Shown here one piece after another: positions 31,776 through 43,701 of a stretch of 64,000 bases of DNA (its first letter is position 1; the number at the start of each line of letters is the position of its first letter). The stretch is from Adiantum capillus-veneris (taxonomy: Eukaryota; Streptophyta; Polypodiopsida; Polypodiales; Pteridaceae): contig CM043971.1 of assembly GCA_014529385.2 (NCBI GenBank), positions 86,444,840 through 86,508,839 on the forward strand, read 5' to 3'. Below the pieces are notes generated by a model. That model was not told the origin of the DNA. It saw nothing but the letters and a program-made list of their open reading frames with translations, and did not search any database. Both the position numbers and the translations under genes were made by a program.

Positions 31776-34700
31776 TCAACACATGGTGAGAAACCCACAA
31801 TCCCTCGACAAAACTCAAAACAAAATCCCAAATTTTTTTTTAAAAATTTTCCGTCAATTCAATGAATTCCTGCATCATCAAGATCAGTATCAATCTGCTT
31901 GTTCAGTTCCCCTGCAACTTCAACTTGTTTTGAAATTTCAAATGTCTCTGCAACCTTCGTATTTTCTTAAACTTGAACAATTTCATTTGTACATTTGACA
32001 TTATCTGCAGGTGGTATATCATCTTCTATAATAAAAATCAGATATGAAGTTGATTGTTGTGTTCCTGCTTCCTCAAGCTTTGTCATTGCAACTGCATCCT
32101 GCACTACATCTTGAACTTTATTCTTTTGAACTTCATCTTGTACCTACTCTTCCATAATAGTATCCATATGCACTTGTACTTGATTTGAGCTAAGTTGCAC
32201 CTGCTGATTCAATTGAACATATTCTTGTTTTAAGTCATCATACTTCTTCTTCAAGTTCCTCTCATTTTCGTGTTCCCAAACATCCATCTTTGCATACTGT
32301 TCATTCTGTCTTAACTGCAATAGCTGAATATTTTGGTCCTTCACCATCACAAATTGAGTCTTCAAGTCTTCATATAGCTTCCGGTTAAACAAAATTATCC
32401 TACTTTGCTTCCACTTTATGCATTCATCCCACTGCAAACATTCAAGAAAAGTTCACTTCCTGATTCATATATACAATCTCCTGCAAATATTCAGTCTCTT
32501 GCATATGTTCACTTCCCTATTAGTATAGTGTAGTGCTATTTTCCTGCAAGTACAATGTAGTCCCTTGTAAATATTCATACTTCAAGTACACACTTAGTCT
32601 CCTGCACATAGATAGTATTCTGTAATTGTTCAGTTGCCTCTTGCAAGTATTGAGTATCCTGTGAAGATGAAGCTTCCTGCACTTCAAAAATCTCTTGCAC
32701 CTGAACCTGGATTTGAAATTTCTTGATTTCATATTCTTCCACAACGTCCTTCATGCTTCTTTCATCCAAACCCTTTTGTCACTTGATCCATTTCCAAAAG
32801 AAAATAATCAGCAAATTCCAAGAAAGACTTCCACATCCTTGAACACAAGTAAAAATTTGTTGCAAACACCCCATGTTGGAATTCTCTAGACAAAAAGTCA
32901 CTTCAGTCACTTGACTACTACATTCTTTAATTATAGAAATCAAAGATTGAACTCCATTCTTCACCTTTGAGAACTTGTAGTTTGCTTCTTCTTTGTCAAA
33001 AACTGCTTCTTGAATATGTTTGACAAGATACCAATCCTGTAAACACTTCTTGATTAATCATAAAAATGGCTTGATTTGTTGCCACCTAATTTGAATATCT
33101 CTCATTCTTCAAATTTGATGAGAGATTTTTGATGATCGTTTATTGAGCAACAATAAGACTTTGAAATTCATGAAATCCAGGAACAAAATTCCTTTGCAAA
33201 TCAATAAGTTTTTGTTCAGGGACCTGCATTATGGAATTTTGTAAATCAGGGACCTTTGGCATTGAAACTTGTACTTCAGGGACTTGAAATTCAAGATCTT
33301 TGTCTTCACAACCTGAATAAATCATACCCACTCCTAGAAATTGGATTTCAGTCTTCAAAACTCCAAAAAACACTTCTCCAACATCAACACAAACACCCTC
33401 CTGACTATCACTTGCAGGATACTCCTCATCAAGATACATCAAAAATTGATCATCACATCATCCTCATCATCAACACACATTATGTCTTTATCTACCTTCA
33501 CCTCTTCCACTTCAATACACTGAAATTTGATCTCTCCTTGAATTTCATCCTCTTCAAGATTGATATCCAGGGTTGGTATATAGGTTTGTATGGGATATTG
33601 GTGGCTTCTCTTGCTCATATCCACTTGTATTCCCTTATTCTCAATCACCGACTCTTCTTTTGGATAACTTTCCTTCTCTTCCTGCAAAGAGGTGAGTCTC
33701 TTTGATGTGAGGTTTGGGGATAGCTGGCAGTCCTCTTGGCTTCTTTGGCTCATGAGCTGCTCATGGATTCCTCTTTCTTCCATCAACATCTTTTGGACTC
33801 CATATAGCTTGCATTGAGCTTGAACATCTCCATGTTTGACTAACCCATTCTCAACCTTTCTCTTAGTCTCCTACAAATGTAAAGTCTTTACAACATGAAC
33901 ACTAACCTGGTCTTTCACAGATTCAATTTCTTGCAAATTTTTAGGAACAAGCATGCCTTTAGAACCTTCTATGCCCTTAGAAATTTACATATCTTCTACT
34001 AGAATCTGCATGTCTTCTTTAGGACCCTGCATACTTTTAGGCCCACTTTTGTCTTCAATTTCTTGATTTGATTTCAAATACCTCTCTATTGTTGATTCAA
34101 GTTCTTTAGCATCCTGCAAACCCTTGAGTCTATTTGGAGTGTGGTTTTGGGATACTAAGTGCTACTTTTGGCTTCTTTTGCTCTATGGATGCTTCTTTTC
34201 TTCTCCCCTTTCCAACATCACCTTCTTGACTTGTTCATGTTGGCTTTGTTCTTGAATTGTTCATTGATTGGGCACTTACAGCAAGTGCATTTGGAGAAGT
34301 GAAACATGATTGTACCTTATTTTTCCCAACCAAGGGGAACATTGGTGTTGTAAATCCCCACTCATCATGATTTTGTCTTCCTCATGAAACTGATCTTCAT
34401 ACTTCTCTGTCAAGTCTTCACTTGCTTCTTGTAACATCCGTATCCTGCGCATGACTTTCTTATTTTTCCTTTACGACCTTCATGCCAGTCTTCCGTCTTG
34501 TTAGAAGATTAGAAAAATAATCCTTTCCTCTTATGCATCGCATAGCTCCTCATGATTTGATGCATCTCAAAAAGATCTGACAATCTGATACAACTTCTTG
34601 CATAATTTATGCATACAGTATTTGACACATACATCTTCTTTTTAATAGGGCTTGCACATGTAAGGGCAATCCTTTGTGCGGTGTTCGTACTTTTGACATA

Positions 34701-35194
34701 TTGCACACTTTGTCTTCTTCTTCTTTTACATTTATCATACATCAAAAGAATAGAGAGAATTTGTACCTTTTTGAACCTTGAAACTGATTAGATTGCATTG
34801 CAAACTGAAATATCTGAAACTGCATTCTGTAAACTGAAAAATAGAAATTGCATTCTGCAAACTGGAATTCTATAATCTGTTATATGTATACAGTTGAACT
34901 GCAAACTACAGATTGCACATTGCCTAAAATTGCAGACTCAAACAAAAAATTGTAGATTCTAAACTGCTATTTGCATGCTGTCAGGGATTTAAAAATTAAG
35001 AGAAACTTGAAAACGAACAGAACCTTGAACACGTTTTTCTTATAGGTTGCGTCTTTTTTGGCACCACAACAAAAACTAGCAGGAATCTAAACAAGACGTT
35101 CAACAGTCAAGAACTTGCAAATGACCCCAAAGTATCTCCTTTGCCCAATTCGTTCCTCTTCAACACCATGGACAAACCAACAGGATCACCAAAT
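31776..35194 (-). pseudogene. Internal region of element E with gag-like remnant
   Basis: Minus-strand coding-like fragments are Gln/Glu-rich and coil-forming (32144-32437, 32575-32769, 33140-33442, 33439-33789). A perfect CCHC knuckle is read at 34666-34707: CAICQKYEHRTKDC (C-x2-C-x4-H-x4-C), preceded by Lys residues and followed by a stop after CKPY. So the element probably carries a gag-type RNA-binding protein but no pol. All frames are short and broken. Confidence 0.45.
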
Positions 35195-35573
35195 TGTTAG
35201 GGGCTCCAGTCCTAACAGTATTTTAAGAGAATAATAACAGTACACGGACAGGGAACTGCAGTTAACTGCATACTTAAAAGATGATACTATAGATAGAGTC
35301 AATGAAAAACACCATGGATAGATATAAGAACATAACTCTATTGCTCATTCTTGCATAACACTCACGGATCACAAGCATCAGGGGGTAGTTGAACTACTAA
35401 AAGACCCTTTAACTACCCAACTGTCCGTCTATCAAACCAATAAGTGTCCTTTCCTCTTCATATGACATTTTGTTAACTTGTTACAAAGCAATGGTATAAA
35501 TACACCCTTAGAGCCCAAAGTCACAACCTTACTTACTGTATTTACAAGTAATTATTGAACTGTTACTGAGGCA
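35195..35573 (-). repeat. 5' LTR of element E
   Basis: Plus-strand ends TGTTAGGGGC...TGAGGCA. Directly to its left the minus strand gives the primer-site-like TTTGGTGATCCTGTTGG (about 35177-35193), which begins with TGG after two or three spacer bases. Confidence 0.7.
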
Positions 35574-35589
35574 TTAGTGCATGTAAAAA

Positions 35590-36267
35590 CTATTGCATCA
35601 TTACTTGGGCATACAATTTAAGTAGTGTGCTGATGGTATTTCCTTGTGTCAGACGAGTTACATAGAGAAATTGCTATGTAAGTTGGACTCAAGGATTGCA
35701 AAACTATTGCCACTCCCATGAGAATTTTTTCTACTTAAGTGGAGCTTTATATCTTGGCTTGTTTTATCCCAAGGGGGGATCATAGCCACCATATTTACAT
35801 GCTTCTTTGGACTTAGATTGGGGTGGTTGTTTTTCCATGTGAGTGTCTACGAGTGGTTTTTGTTTCATGTGTGGTAGTTCATGCATATCATGGTCGAGCA
35901 AGAAGCAACCTACAATGGCCACTTCCAGTTGTGTGGCTGAGTACATGAATATCTTCATAGCTACGGTTGAGTGTGTATGGCTCATATGCCTTATGGATGA
36001 TTTGAGTGTTGGAAAGGACACTACCAACACTATCAACAATGATAGTCAAAGTGCATTGGTAGTTGCAAGAAACCCAGTTTTTCATGCTAGCACAAAGCAC
36101 ATTGAGGTGCATTACCACTATGTTAGGGAGAGGCTCTCAAAATGAGAGGTCACCTTGGATTATGTGCCAACACAAGACAACCTTGTAGATATTTTCACAA
36201 AGGCATTGTCTTGTGAGAAGTTAAAATTTTTTCATAAATCTTTGGGCTTGCTTCCCTTTATCGACTG
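35590..36267 (+). pseudogene. Copia RT end and RNase H (element F)
   Basis: Begins with the ITLGIQ-like YLGIQFKQCADGIS and SYIEKLLCKL segments, i.e. the RT thumb side. RNase H follows at 35843-36145: SGFCFMCGSSCISWSSKKQP, SSCVAEYMNIF, NDSQSALVVARNPVFHASTKHIEVHYHYVRE. The terminal VPTQDNLVDIFTKAL is at about 36158-36205. Stops near 35719 and 36143. Confidence 0.85.
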
Positions 36268-36330
36268 ATCATGTCCTCAGGGCATGGTAGTTCCCTATAC
36301 TCTATGTGCCAGCTCTTGTTCACTACATCA

Positions 36331-36345
36331 CTCCCAAGGGGGACT
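36331..36345 (+). other. Polypurine tract of element F
   Basis: CCCAAGGGGGACT next to the LTR TG. It is typical of copia elements (AAGGGGGA). Confidence 0.75.
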
Positions 36346-36558
36346 TGTTACCATATACATATGGTAGTGATGTGTGTGAACACACTTAGGACTGTCAAGG
36401 CATTGTTTCCCTCACTAGGAGGTTTTTTCCCCCATGCATTGTATATGCACCCATCACTCTAGGGCTATCTAGCTTTCCATTGCACACTAAGTAATACACT
36501 CTCTCTTGTGTGCCTTCAACTTCCTTCGTCTTCTCCAAGATGTGTATGTTTTCCTGCA
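36346..36558 (+). repeat. 3' LTR of element F (213 bp)
   Basis: TGTTACCATATACATATGG...TTTTCCTGCA, homologous to the inverted D LTR at 2061-2274. Confidence 0.8.
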
Positions 36559-36928
36559 ACCTTAATTTCAACAAAGAGGTCATAAAATTCTTAAGCACAG
36601 GACACTATTTTATCCTTATCCGGTAGCAGAAGCAAGAAATCAGTGATGTGTATCCCTTGGAGGGGGCTACAGAGCCAACCGATGGGATCTAGTACATGTT
36701 TCCATTATTTGGCTCCTGCATTAGTTCATACTCTTGACCATATTGAATATATAAGGTTGGTACTTTCATGCATGATATCTTTGAGCTTTGCTTCAGATAG
36801 TAATATCTGGTTACTTTTGTGCATTCCATAATTTCTTGGTTCTAAGATTTTCTCCCTCCTAGAACCAAGTCATTCCTAAAGAAGAGAACCTCTCATGTCC
36901 TCTACACCTATTTGGATATTTTGGCAAC

Positions 36929-36932
<4 letters not shown>

Positions 36933-36971
<39 letters not shown>
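36933..36971. repeat. (CT)n microsatellite
   Basis: Uninterrupted CT dinucleotides over 39 bp. Confidence 0.97.
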
Positions 36972-36977
<6 letters not shown>

Positions 36978-37269
36978 AGCCCTTGAGACCTTCTTACACT
37001 TGCCCTTGTAGCCAAAACGACCTTAACTTTGGTGAAGTATCTGCAATGCACATTTCCTCCTCATTAAGATGCACACCAAAAGTACTAATAATTTTTTTAA
37101 AATTTTAGAGCATTTTTACTATATTCCGTGCTTTACTTCTTGTTGACCCGGTTTGAGAATTGGTAATCGAGACTCTCAATTGCTAAGCTTAGGAAAACCT
37201 TCTCTAAACATAGCTAGCAAGGAGTTATTCTATTGCATAGCTCAAATGTGTGTGTATGTGTGTGTGTGT

Positions 37270-37271
<2 letters not shown>

Positions 37272-37361
<90 letters not shown>
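37272..37361. repeat. (GA)n microsatellite
   Basis: Uninterrupted GA for 90 bp, preceded by TG repeats. The open frame through it (poly-Arg-Glu) is an artefact of the repeat. Confidence 0.97.
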
Positions 37362-37364
<3 letters not shown>

Positions 37365-37579
37365 AATTATCACCCATAGAGGTTAGTATGACCTATGGGA
37401 CCAAACAAAAACAATACAATGATTTCTTATGAGTGAAGGCATGGGATACATATCAATTAGGGTCTAAGGGACCATTAATAGGGTAAAAGAAGATTAAAAA
37501 GCAAAACAAAACTAGAACTAGAACTAAGGAGGGTTAAGGGATGGAGGTGTCAGTTTGAAAGTCCAAAACTCTTGGATGA

Positions 37580-38361
37580 CTACTTTTCCACCTCGGTAGA
37601 CCACCCATTTACCTTGTTTGCGGGATTCATTATCTTCTTGAGCTCATTTGCTTTGAGTTTTAGATGGTTGGTAGTCAATTCATCTACTATCTAGAACTTG
37701 GCTCCCTTGAGGAGGCAAGATTGGCATAGTAGCTTCATCAACTCCTCCTTTGTCTTGAAGGTGATGATGCAAAGCTCAAGTGGCACGGATCTATTTGTGT
37801 CGGTGGTTCAAGAGACTGTGTTGGGCTTGATGGTGATTGGTTGGAGAATTTCATTGAGCTTGGCCATTTCATCTTCTAGTGTGTCCTCATCGGTGCACCA
37901 AGGTGATGGAATCTCCCAATTCTCACTTTGAGGCTAAGAGAGTCTCACAGTTTGTGTTCTTTAAAGGTATCCTATATTTTAGTGTCAATCTTCTTTGTGA
38001 TTCCACGCGTTACCTCATGGAATTTCTTTTGAGAAATTGTGATCTTAATGAGGGAGGCTTCAACCTCGTGTGCCTTTGCAAGAAATTTGTGACTCTCTAC
38101 TTCTTGCAAGCTATCCAGCTTGTGTACTCGTTGCTTGAGGGCTGCGTTCTCCTCTATGAGGACTTGGACTTGAGCCTTGAGAGCCTTCTTGCTTCTTGGC
38201 GGGCGAAGGGATCCTTCCAGGGGGTGGTGATCACAAGGAAACTCCTTGGGCAAGAATTTGGCATGCCAAAAGTGGACACACCATTTATGAGTTGTATGGT
38301 TGACACCACTCATTATGATTCTATTGAGACCTTGGGCATAATGGCGTCCTCTATAGGACAA
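37580..38361 (-). pseudogene. Unrecognised decayed coding region
   Basis: On the minus strand 38361-37972 is open for 129 codons, with a basic patch and a leucine-heptad coiled coil (KALKAQVQVLIEENAALKQR). After a stop, coding composition continues at 37930-37580 in another frame: ENWEIPSPWCTDEDTLEDEM, VPLELCIITFKTKEELMKLL, TNHLKLKANELKKIMNPANK, with two internal stops. I do not recognise the family. It could be part of a retroelement gag-like protein or a host pseudogene. Confidence 0.4.
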
Positions 38362-38736
38362 CCAAACTTTAGACTATGGGACCCTCCTCTACAAGGAATC
38401 TAAGCTGGATTGTGAGACACGATTTTCAAGTCATGCTAGCAACCCTTGGCCGGTTGGTAGGTCATCACATTATGGACTCTACATGGTCGCCAACAGTTGT
38501 AGGTGTCGTAGAAACCCTTGGGCTTTGTCAGGTCCCCATGTCAGTACCAATAAAAAATGTCATAGCACGGCCTCCACCCATCTGCAAGTATCAATGGGCT
38601 TTGTCATGAGGAGATGGGGTAGTGCCATCACTTTGCTTGGCCTATAGCTTAGCTTAGCTATAGGCCAGCCAAGCATCGCCTTGCAGCATGGTGGGGAGCA
38701 TGTTCAGGGGCTTAGAGGAGGCTAGGGAAAATGATC

Positions 38737-38822
<86 letters not shown>

Positions 38823-41299
38823 AGAAGAGGAAGAAGAGAAACACATGAGACCTAAAAAATGTAGCTGATAAGTTTTGATTCTTGAACACAAGTACTTGCA
38901 TGCTTGCATACTTTCTCAAGGAGAGAAAAGGGGCACTAGGATTTTTGATATTGTAGAAACAATCTTGAATGACCTCAAAGTGGTACGGTATAGATTGTGT
39001 GTTAGGGAATAGGATCAAGCAAGAAAATGGTTGAATATATTGTGCTATCTCAAAGAGGAACATGAATTTTTCATTGGGGGGAGAGAGGGACAGAGAGAGA
39101 TCAATGACATACATGATTTCAATTCATAGCTTGAATTTTGCACCACGTCCTTCAGTTTAGCATAATGGACAAAACTCCTACAAAAATAAGCAACTGAGCG
39201 ACCTTATTTTTCTTTCATTTCTATCTCATTTTAAGATGCAAATGACATGCTCATGCCGATCCTTGAGGGACAGAGGGTTACAACTTAATTACAAGTACCT
39301 ACTATTGCATCCTTTACAATGCAGAGGGGAATTTGTTTATCTATTGGTGACTTTATAATACAATCCCTCACAATTGTGAGTTTTGAAAAAAAAAAGATGC
39401 AAAGGGCTTGAAAGTGTGTTGGAGTTTTTCTTAGAGGCGTTTGAATGAGCATGCTGCACTAAAAATAAATAATTCTCTCTACTATTTGATGATGATTCTT
39501 GCACGTGATTATGGAGCGGTTTTGCAGGCAATGAAAGCTCAAAGAAGGAGAAAATGACTTTTGGAATTTTCACAATTGGCGAGCAAGAAATAAACTTCTT
39601 GAGGCTACTAAAAGGGTAGTGTTGAGGCGATAGGATGAATGTGTGAAGGAAAGAGATCATTTAGCCCTTCTAAGCTGATAAGAATTTTCAAGTCAATGGC
39701 TATTGCAAGGCCCATATGGTGTGTGAATGGGAGCCTGAATAGACCTTTGTAAAAAAAGAATCAAATGTTTTAATATAGCCTTTTTTAAAAGCCGTGGAGG
39801 GCAAGCTCTAAAACGGGGTGAGAGGAGTTGTCCATGAGAGGCTCACCCTTGGTCGATGGAAGGGATGTTGAGAAAAAAGAGGAAGAGTTGAAGAAAGTGA
39901 GAAATGAGCGACCTTGCATTAGGGGGTACTGGCATGCAGACGACCGAGGGATGAAGAGAATTGAGAGAGGTTTGTGAAGAGTCTAGAAAGAGGGTGGAGA
40001 TAGAGGGGGTGTTGGTTGGTCACAAGGGGTAGTTGTTGCTATGTGTAGTGAATCAAGAGACCATGCATGCATGAAGAGGATGCATGCATGAGGAGGACAA
40101 AAGTGGGGCTCGCTAGCAAGAATGAGAGAGAAGACACGAGCCTCTGAGGGATGTGTTTTCTTGCTTGCATAGGAGGCGCCAAGAGAGTATAGGCCATGAT
40201 GATGAGGGTACATTGCAGGCTAGTGAGGCTGAGAGCAAGCCATGTAGTGAGAGAACAAGATGGAAGGTCGCAATGCAAAAGTAGGAGGGAGGATGACTCA
40301 AGAGAAGAGCCACCATCCTTTCAACAAGAGAGCCAAAAGTGCAAGGGGGTGCTGCAAGAGCACTCTGTTGAGAGCAATAGAAAGAGAAAGAGAATTCTCG
40401 TTGTAGCACAATAACAGATCAAGAGAGAGAGTGAGGCTCTCTTGTGTCAAATCAAAAGGGAGAGAGAGTGAGGAAAACTGGGCTATTGGTTTCCATGCCG
40501 AGTGAGAGGAATGCAGAGTAGGATCCGGGTAGTGGGCTATCATGAGATGGAAATGGAGAGAAAGAACCTTCTTTATTAAGTAGTGTTGTAGGAGATATAG
40601 GGAGAGGTCTTTTGGGCCATATCTGATAGAGAGAGATGAGACTTTTTTGTGAAAGAGAGCAAGTGTTTGGTGCTTTCGGATGGTGATGAGTGCATTGCCC
40701 TCTAGGGTGTAAGCCAAATAAATGCATTTCCCTATAGGGTGTAAGCCTTGATTTGATTGGGATATCGTTATCATTGAGAAGTTCTTGGAGTCTACAAAGC
40801 GGCCTTGACTATATCAATTTTCTAAAACACAAAAAAGCTTTGTTGAATTATATTGTGAAAGTGATCTCAAATAATAAATATTTTTTTACACTACACACCA
40901 TCTTTTTTCTCTCATTTTTTATCAAAAACATGAGTCTCTGTTTTCTCTCTCTCACTCTCTCTCGTTTAATGAAATATGACCATGTTGAATGTTGACTGTT
41001 AACGGGATTTGATATTGAGACTACATGCACATCCCTCGGTAGAAGATCTAGTAGCACCTTCTAGCCATAGTTCTTTGTTGATGAGCATGGGTTTTAGATT
41101 TTGAGCATCATTATTGTTTTCTAGGTTTTTCTTGGTATGGGCTTGCTCCATGGCCCATGCCTAGAAAAACATCTATAAAAGTGTAATGAACAAATAGTGT
41201 GCACCTTATCATACTAAGCTACTTATTGTTGTGATTAGGTGATGTTGTATACTATTATCATGTTTGCACAAAATATATATAGAAATTCAAGCAAGGCAT
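38362..41299. other. Long spacer without recognised genes
   Basis: About 2.9 kb. Contains a (GA)n tract at 38743-38819 and a foldback at 38635-38674. Purine-rich plus-strand stretches (39,900-40,650) produce open frames on the minus strand without domain character. An imperfect inverted repeat is near 41126-41170. No coding is supported. Confidence 0.5.
38743..38819. repeat. (GA)n microsatellite
   Basis: Uninterrupted AG/GA for about 77 bp. The poly-Leu-Ser frames on the minus strand come from this repeat. Confidence 0.97.
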
Positions 41300-42880
41300 C
41301 TACAAAGCAACATAGATGGAAGGGTCAATCACATTCTTGATATTAAAGAAAGTCGACTAATTTGAAACTTGAAGCCCTCCTGGTATATTGTAGCAGTTAT
41401 AAAAACTTGTTCACTTACCCACTTGTTTTTATACTTGGTGCCAATTTTTCTAGCTCTAGGTAGACTAAGGGAAAGGCGTCCCTCCCACTAGCCTCCTACT
41501 ATATAGGACTCTATGATGTGCACTACTACCATGACTTGCTCACAAGAAAGATGCAAAGATAGAAGCACGTAAGAGAGTGGATCAGATACATTGAGTCCAA
41601 TTGTGCTCCCATTGGAATTGATTCTAGAACCTAATCCATTTTCAAACAAAGTTTTATGATTACATTGACTTCTCTTAGCTTTCATCTCTTCACACCTTGC
41701 TAAATTATCTAATTTGTATAATCAAGATTGGTAGCATTGTTAGACCAAGATAGGGCGTCCAATGCCCCTCTCCAAGAGAGATCTTTTTGCTATCTTAACT
41801 AGTGGAATTTTTTAATCCTCCTAGAATTGTTTGAAAATTTTGATTGTAAGCCCGTCCCACCTAGGGATTCTACTTCCCCATGGCCTACAAGGCATACTAG
41901 CATTCATGACTCAGATTGAGCTCTCCAATAGATTCACTTCAGCGGGAAGCGCCCTGCACTTTGGCAGTACCAAGAGGTTGGGATTTTGCCTCATCAAACT
42001 CCTCTGAGCATACTTTTGGTTGTCTAATAATTTGACTAAGACGGCCAAGCATGAGTTTTTTCATAGCATTCTAGTCACTAACAACATTCCCCTTCTCTTC
42101 CATGATTGTTGTAATCTAATCCCTTCTTCTTTTTACCTTTAGAGCTCTAAAAAAGTTAGCCAGGTTGGTCGGGTGAGGTTTGAGGACGGGTCTTTTTTAT
42201 CTCCTCATCTTGTAGATCTGCAAGTTTCACTTTGTCTTCAAGCCATCTTTTGTGCTCCCCTTCAGAGGCACTACCTTTTTGCATACTTTGGAGATCTCTT
42301 CTACTTCTTCTTTCAACTCCCTGTTTGTGTCCTTTTGAGCTATTTTGATTAGCGTCCCTACTCATTTGATTTCTAATTATATTCCTATGCCAAGGAGGAC
42401 TACGTGCACGGGACGGCAACATCCACATCATGCTCAAGTTTGATGAGAGCCTTCTTAATTAAGAACCTAAAATGGGATTTCTTAAAGAGATGTTCCCTGG
42501 ACATTAGTTTCTTCTTTCTCCCTAGTGGGAAACAAGCATCATCACTAGCCCTAGGTATGTAAAGCTTAAGGGGGGGGTGATCGGACAAGCGCTTGGAAAT
42601 ATCGGTTTCCAACATCACTCTAGGGGGAAGCCAGTCTACTTGATGTGAGATGCAACATCTGTCCAGATGGAAAGAGTATTATTGAAGGCTTGTATAGGTC
42701 CATGAGAGCTTCTCCACAGACCAACTGTTCACAGATGGAGAAACACCCATTCCTCGCATAATGCTTGCCATTAGAGTTACCTACTCCTATTTTGCCCAAA
42801 AAGCATTTCCAATTTCAATGGACTCAAGTTTATTTCTTGTTTCTTGCACAACAAGTGCATTGACTAAGGAGAGACATTAA
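41300..42880 (-). pseudogene. LINE (L1-like) ORF2 remnant: endonuclease end and start of RT
   Basis: Minus-strand order. Near 42650-42400 comes the end of an endonuclease domain (DWLPPRVMLETDISKRLSDHPPL, the SDH motif), then KKLMSREHLFKKSHFRF. At 42437-42156 a charged linker has WLEDKVKLADLQDEE. At about 41900-41800 comes a LINE RT entry motif (MPCRPWGSRIPRWDGLTIKIFKQFWEDL-like). Later a degenerate NGSTIGLNVSDPLSY segment (about 41560-41610) corresponds to the RT palm region. Many stops and frameshifts; no target duplication or poly-A recognised. Confidence 0.6.
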
Positions 42881-43701
42881 GATACTTACTTTTGTTCAAC
42901 TAATTTATAGTTATAATGAAGTAAATCTTTTTGTAAAACTTAGAAGACTTCAAATATATGTGCTCTATTGAAAAAACATTTCAATTAAATTAGACTTGAC
43001 TATATGGTACTAAGGTGCATTCATTGAAAAAAAGATCATTGAAGCAGCTATGATGTGTGATTATCAATCAAATAATCTCTACTACAATATCAAAGATATA
43101 TGTGTGACCATGATCTTAGAGTAGTTTAAAAACTCACCATAGAAAGTATAAGAATGAAAAACTTTAAATGCTTTATAAAACATAAGAGTGTTATAAAGAT
43201 AGAAAAGCAAAAGTTACTTTTTTGTTTTTTTGTTTTTGGTTTGTGGGTGAAAGCATGGAATGGTGGATCAAATAGCTGTGTCCATGGACACCTACTATCA
43301 AAAACTTTGGCCTACAATTAGACATGAATTTACATAAAATTTCTCTCATGATATATGTCAATGGATAGCTCTTAAAGAATAAAATGTAGAAGTACAATCA
43401 CTTATAAATTTTATATAGTTTGTATTCTTTTTTCCACAAGATTTTTTTTGTGATATGCTATCTAATAGCTTAAATATAATTCCACCTATTCATGCTTTCA
43501 CCCTTGTAGAAAAACTCATGGATATAACAAAGAAATCCATAAAGAGAAGTGGATCTACCCAAAGATAACATTCAATCATTTGCAGACAGTTTGATTAGAG
43601 CTTGACAAAAATCTATTTCATACAGTCTCACACAGAGTATAAGTGTACTTAGAAAAACAATAAAAGAAAGATAAAGTAACCTTTTTTATTCCAAAAGCTC
43701 C
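42881..43701. other. AT-rich spacer
   Basis: No coding or repeat structure that I can support. It ends at CTCC, the target site of the solo LTR. Confidence 0.5.

Larger units (their letters stand above)
31398..35573 (-). mobile_element. Element E: non-autonomous LTR retrotransposon nested in F
   Basis: Two related repeats of about 380 bp (31398-31775 and 35195-35573) in the same orientation flank 3.4 kb. A PBS-like TTTGGTGATCC adjoins the right-hand repeat on the minus strand, setting orientation. Copia coding of F stops at its left edge and resumes beyond its right edge. No RT, RNase H or integrase is recognisable inside. Target duplication not established. Confidence 0.65.
30740..36558 (+). 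mobile_element. Element F: degenerate Ty1/copia retrotransposon with nested element E
   Basis: Plus-strand copia RT (30827-31390), split by E, then the end of RT, RNase H (35843-36145), polypurine tract (36331-36343) and 3' LTR (36346-36558). Gag, integrase and 5' LTR are not seen; the left edge is a truncation or is too decayed to read. Same LTR family as D. Confidence 0.8.
36559..37579. other. Non-coding spacer with microsatellites
   Basis: No gene or element domain seen. Contains (CT)n at 36933-36971, a (GT)n-rich block at about 37246-37270 and (GA)n at 37272-37361. Confidence 0.6.

Noticed and set aside
37153-37365. Open frame of alternating Arg-Glu
   Set aside because: It is the (GA)n microsatellite read in frame; not a gene.
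38712-39114. Two minus-strand open frames with poly-Leu-Ser
   Set aside because: Produced by the (GA)n tract at 38743-38819.
40039-40774. Minus-strand frames up to 158 codons
   Set aside because: Purine-rich plus strand depletes stops; Ser/Leu/His-rich translations without motif character.
41126-41170. Inverted repeat with TTTTTCT(T/A)GG arms
   Set aside because: Arms of about 17 bp with mismatches and no target duplication; insufficient for an element call.
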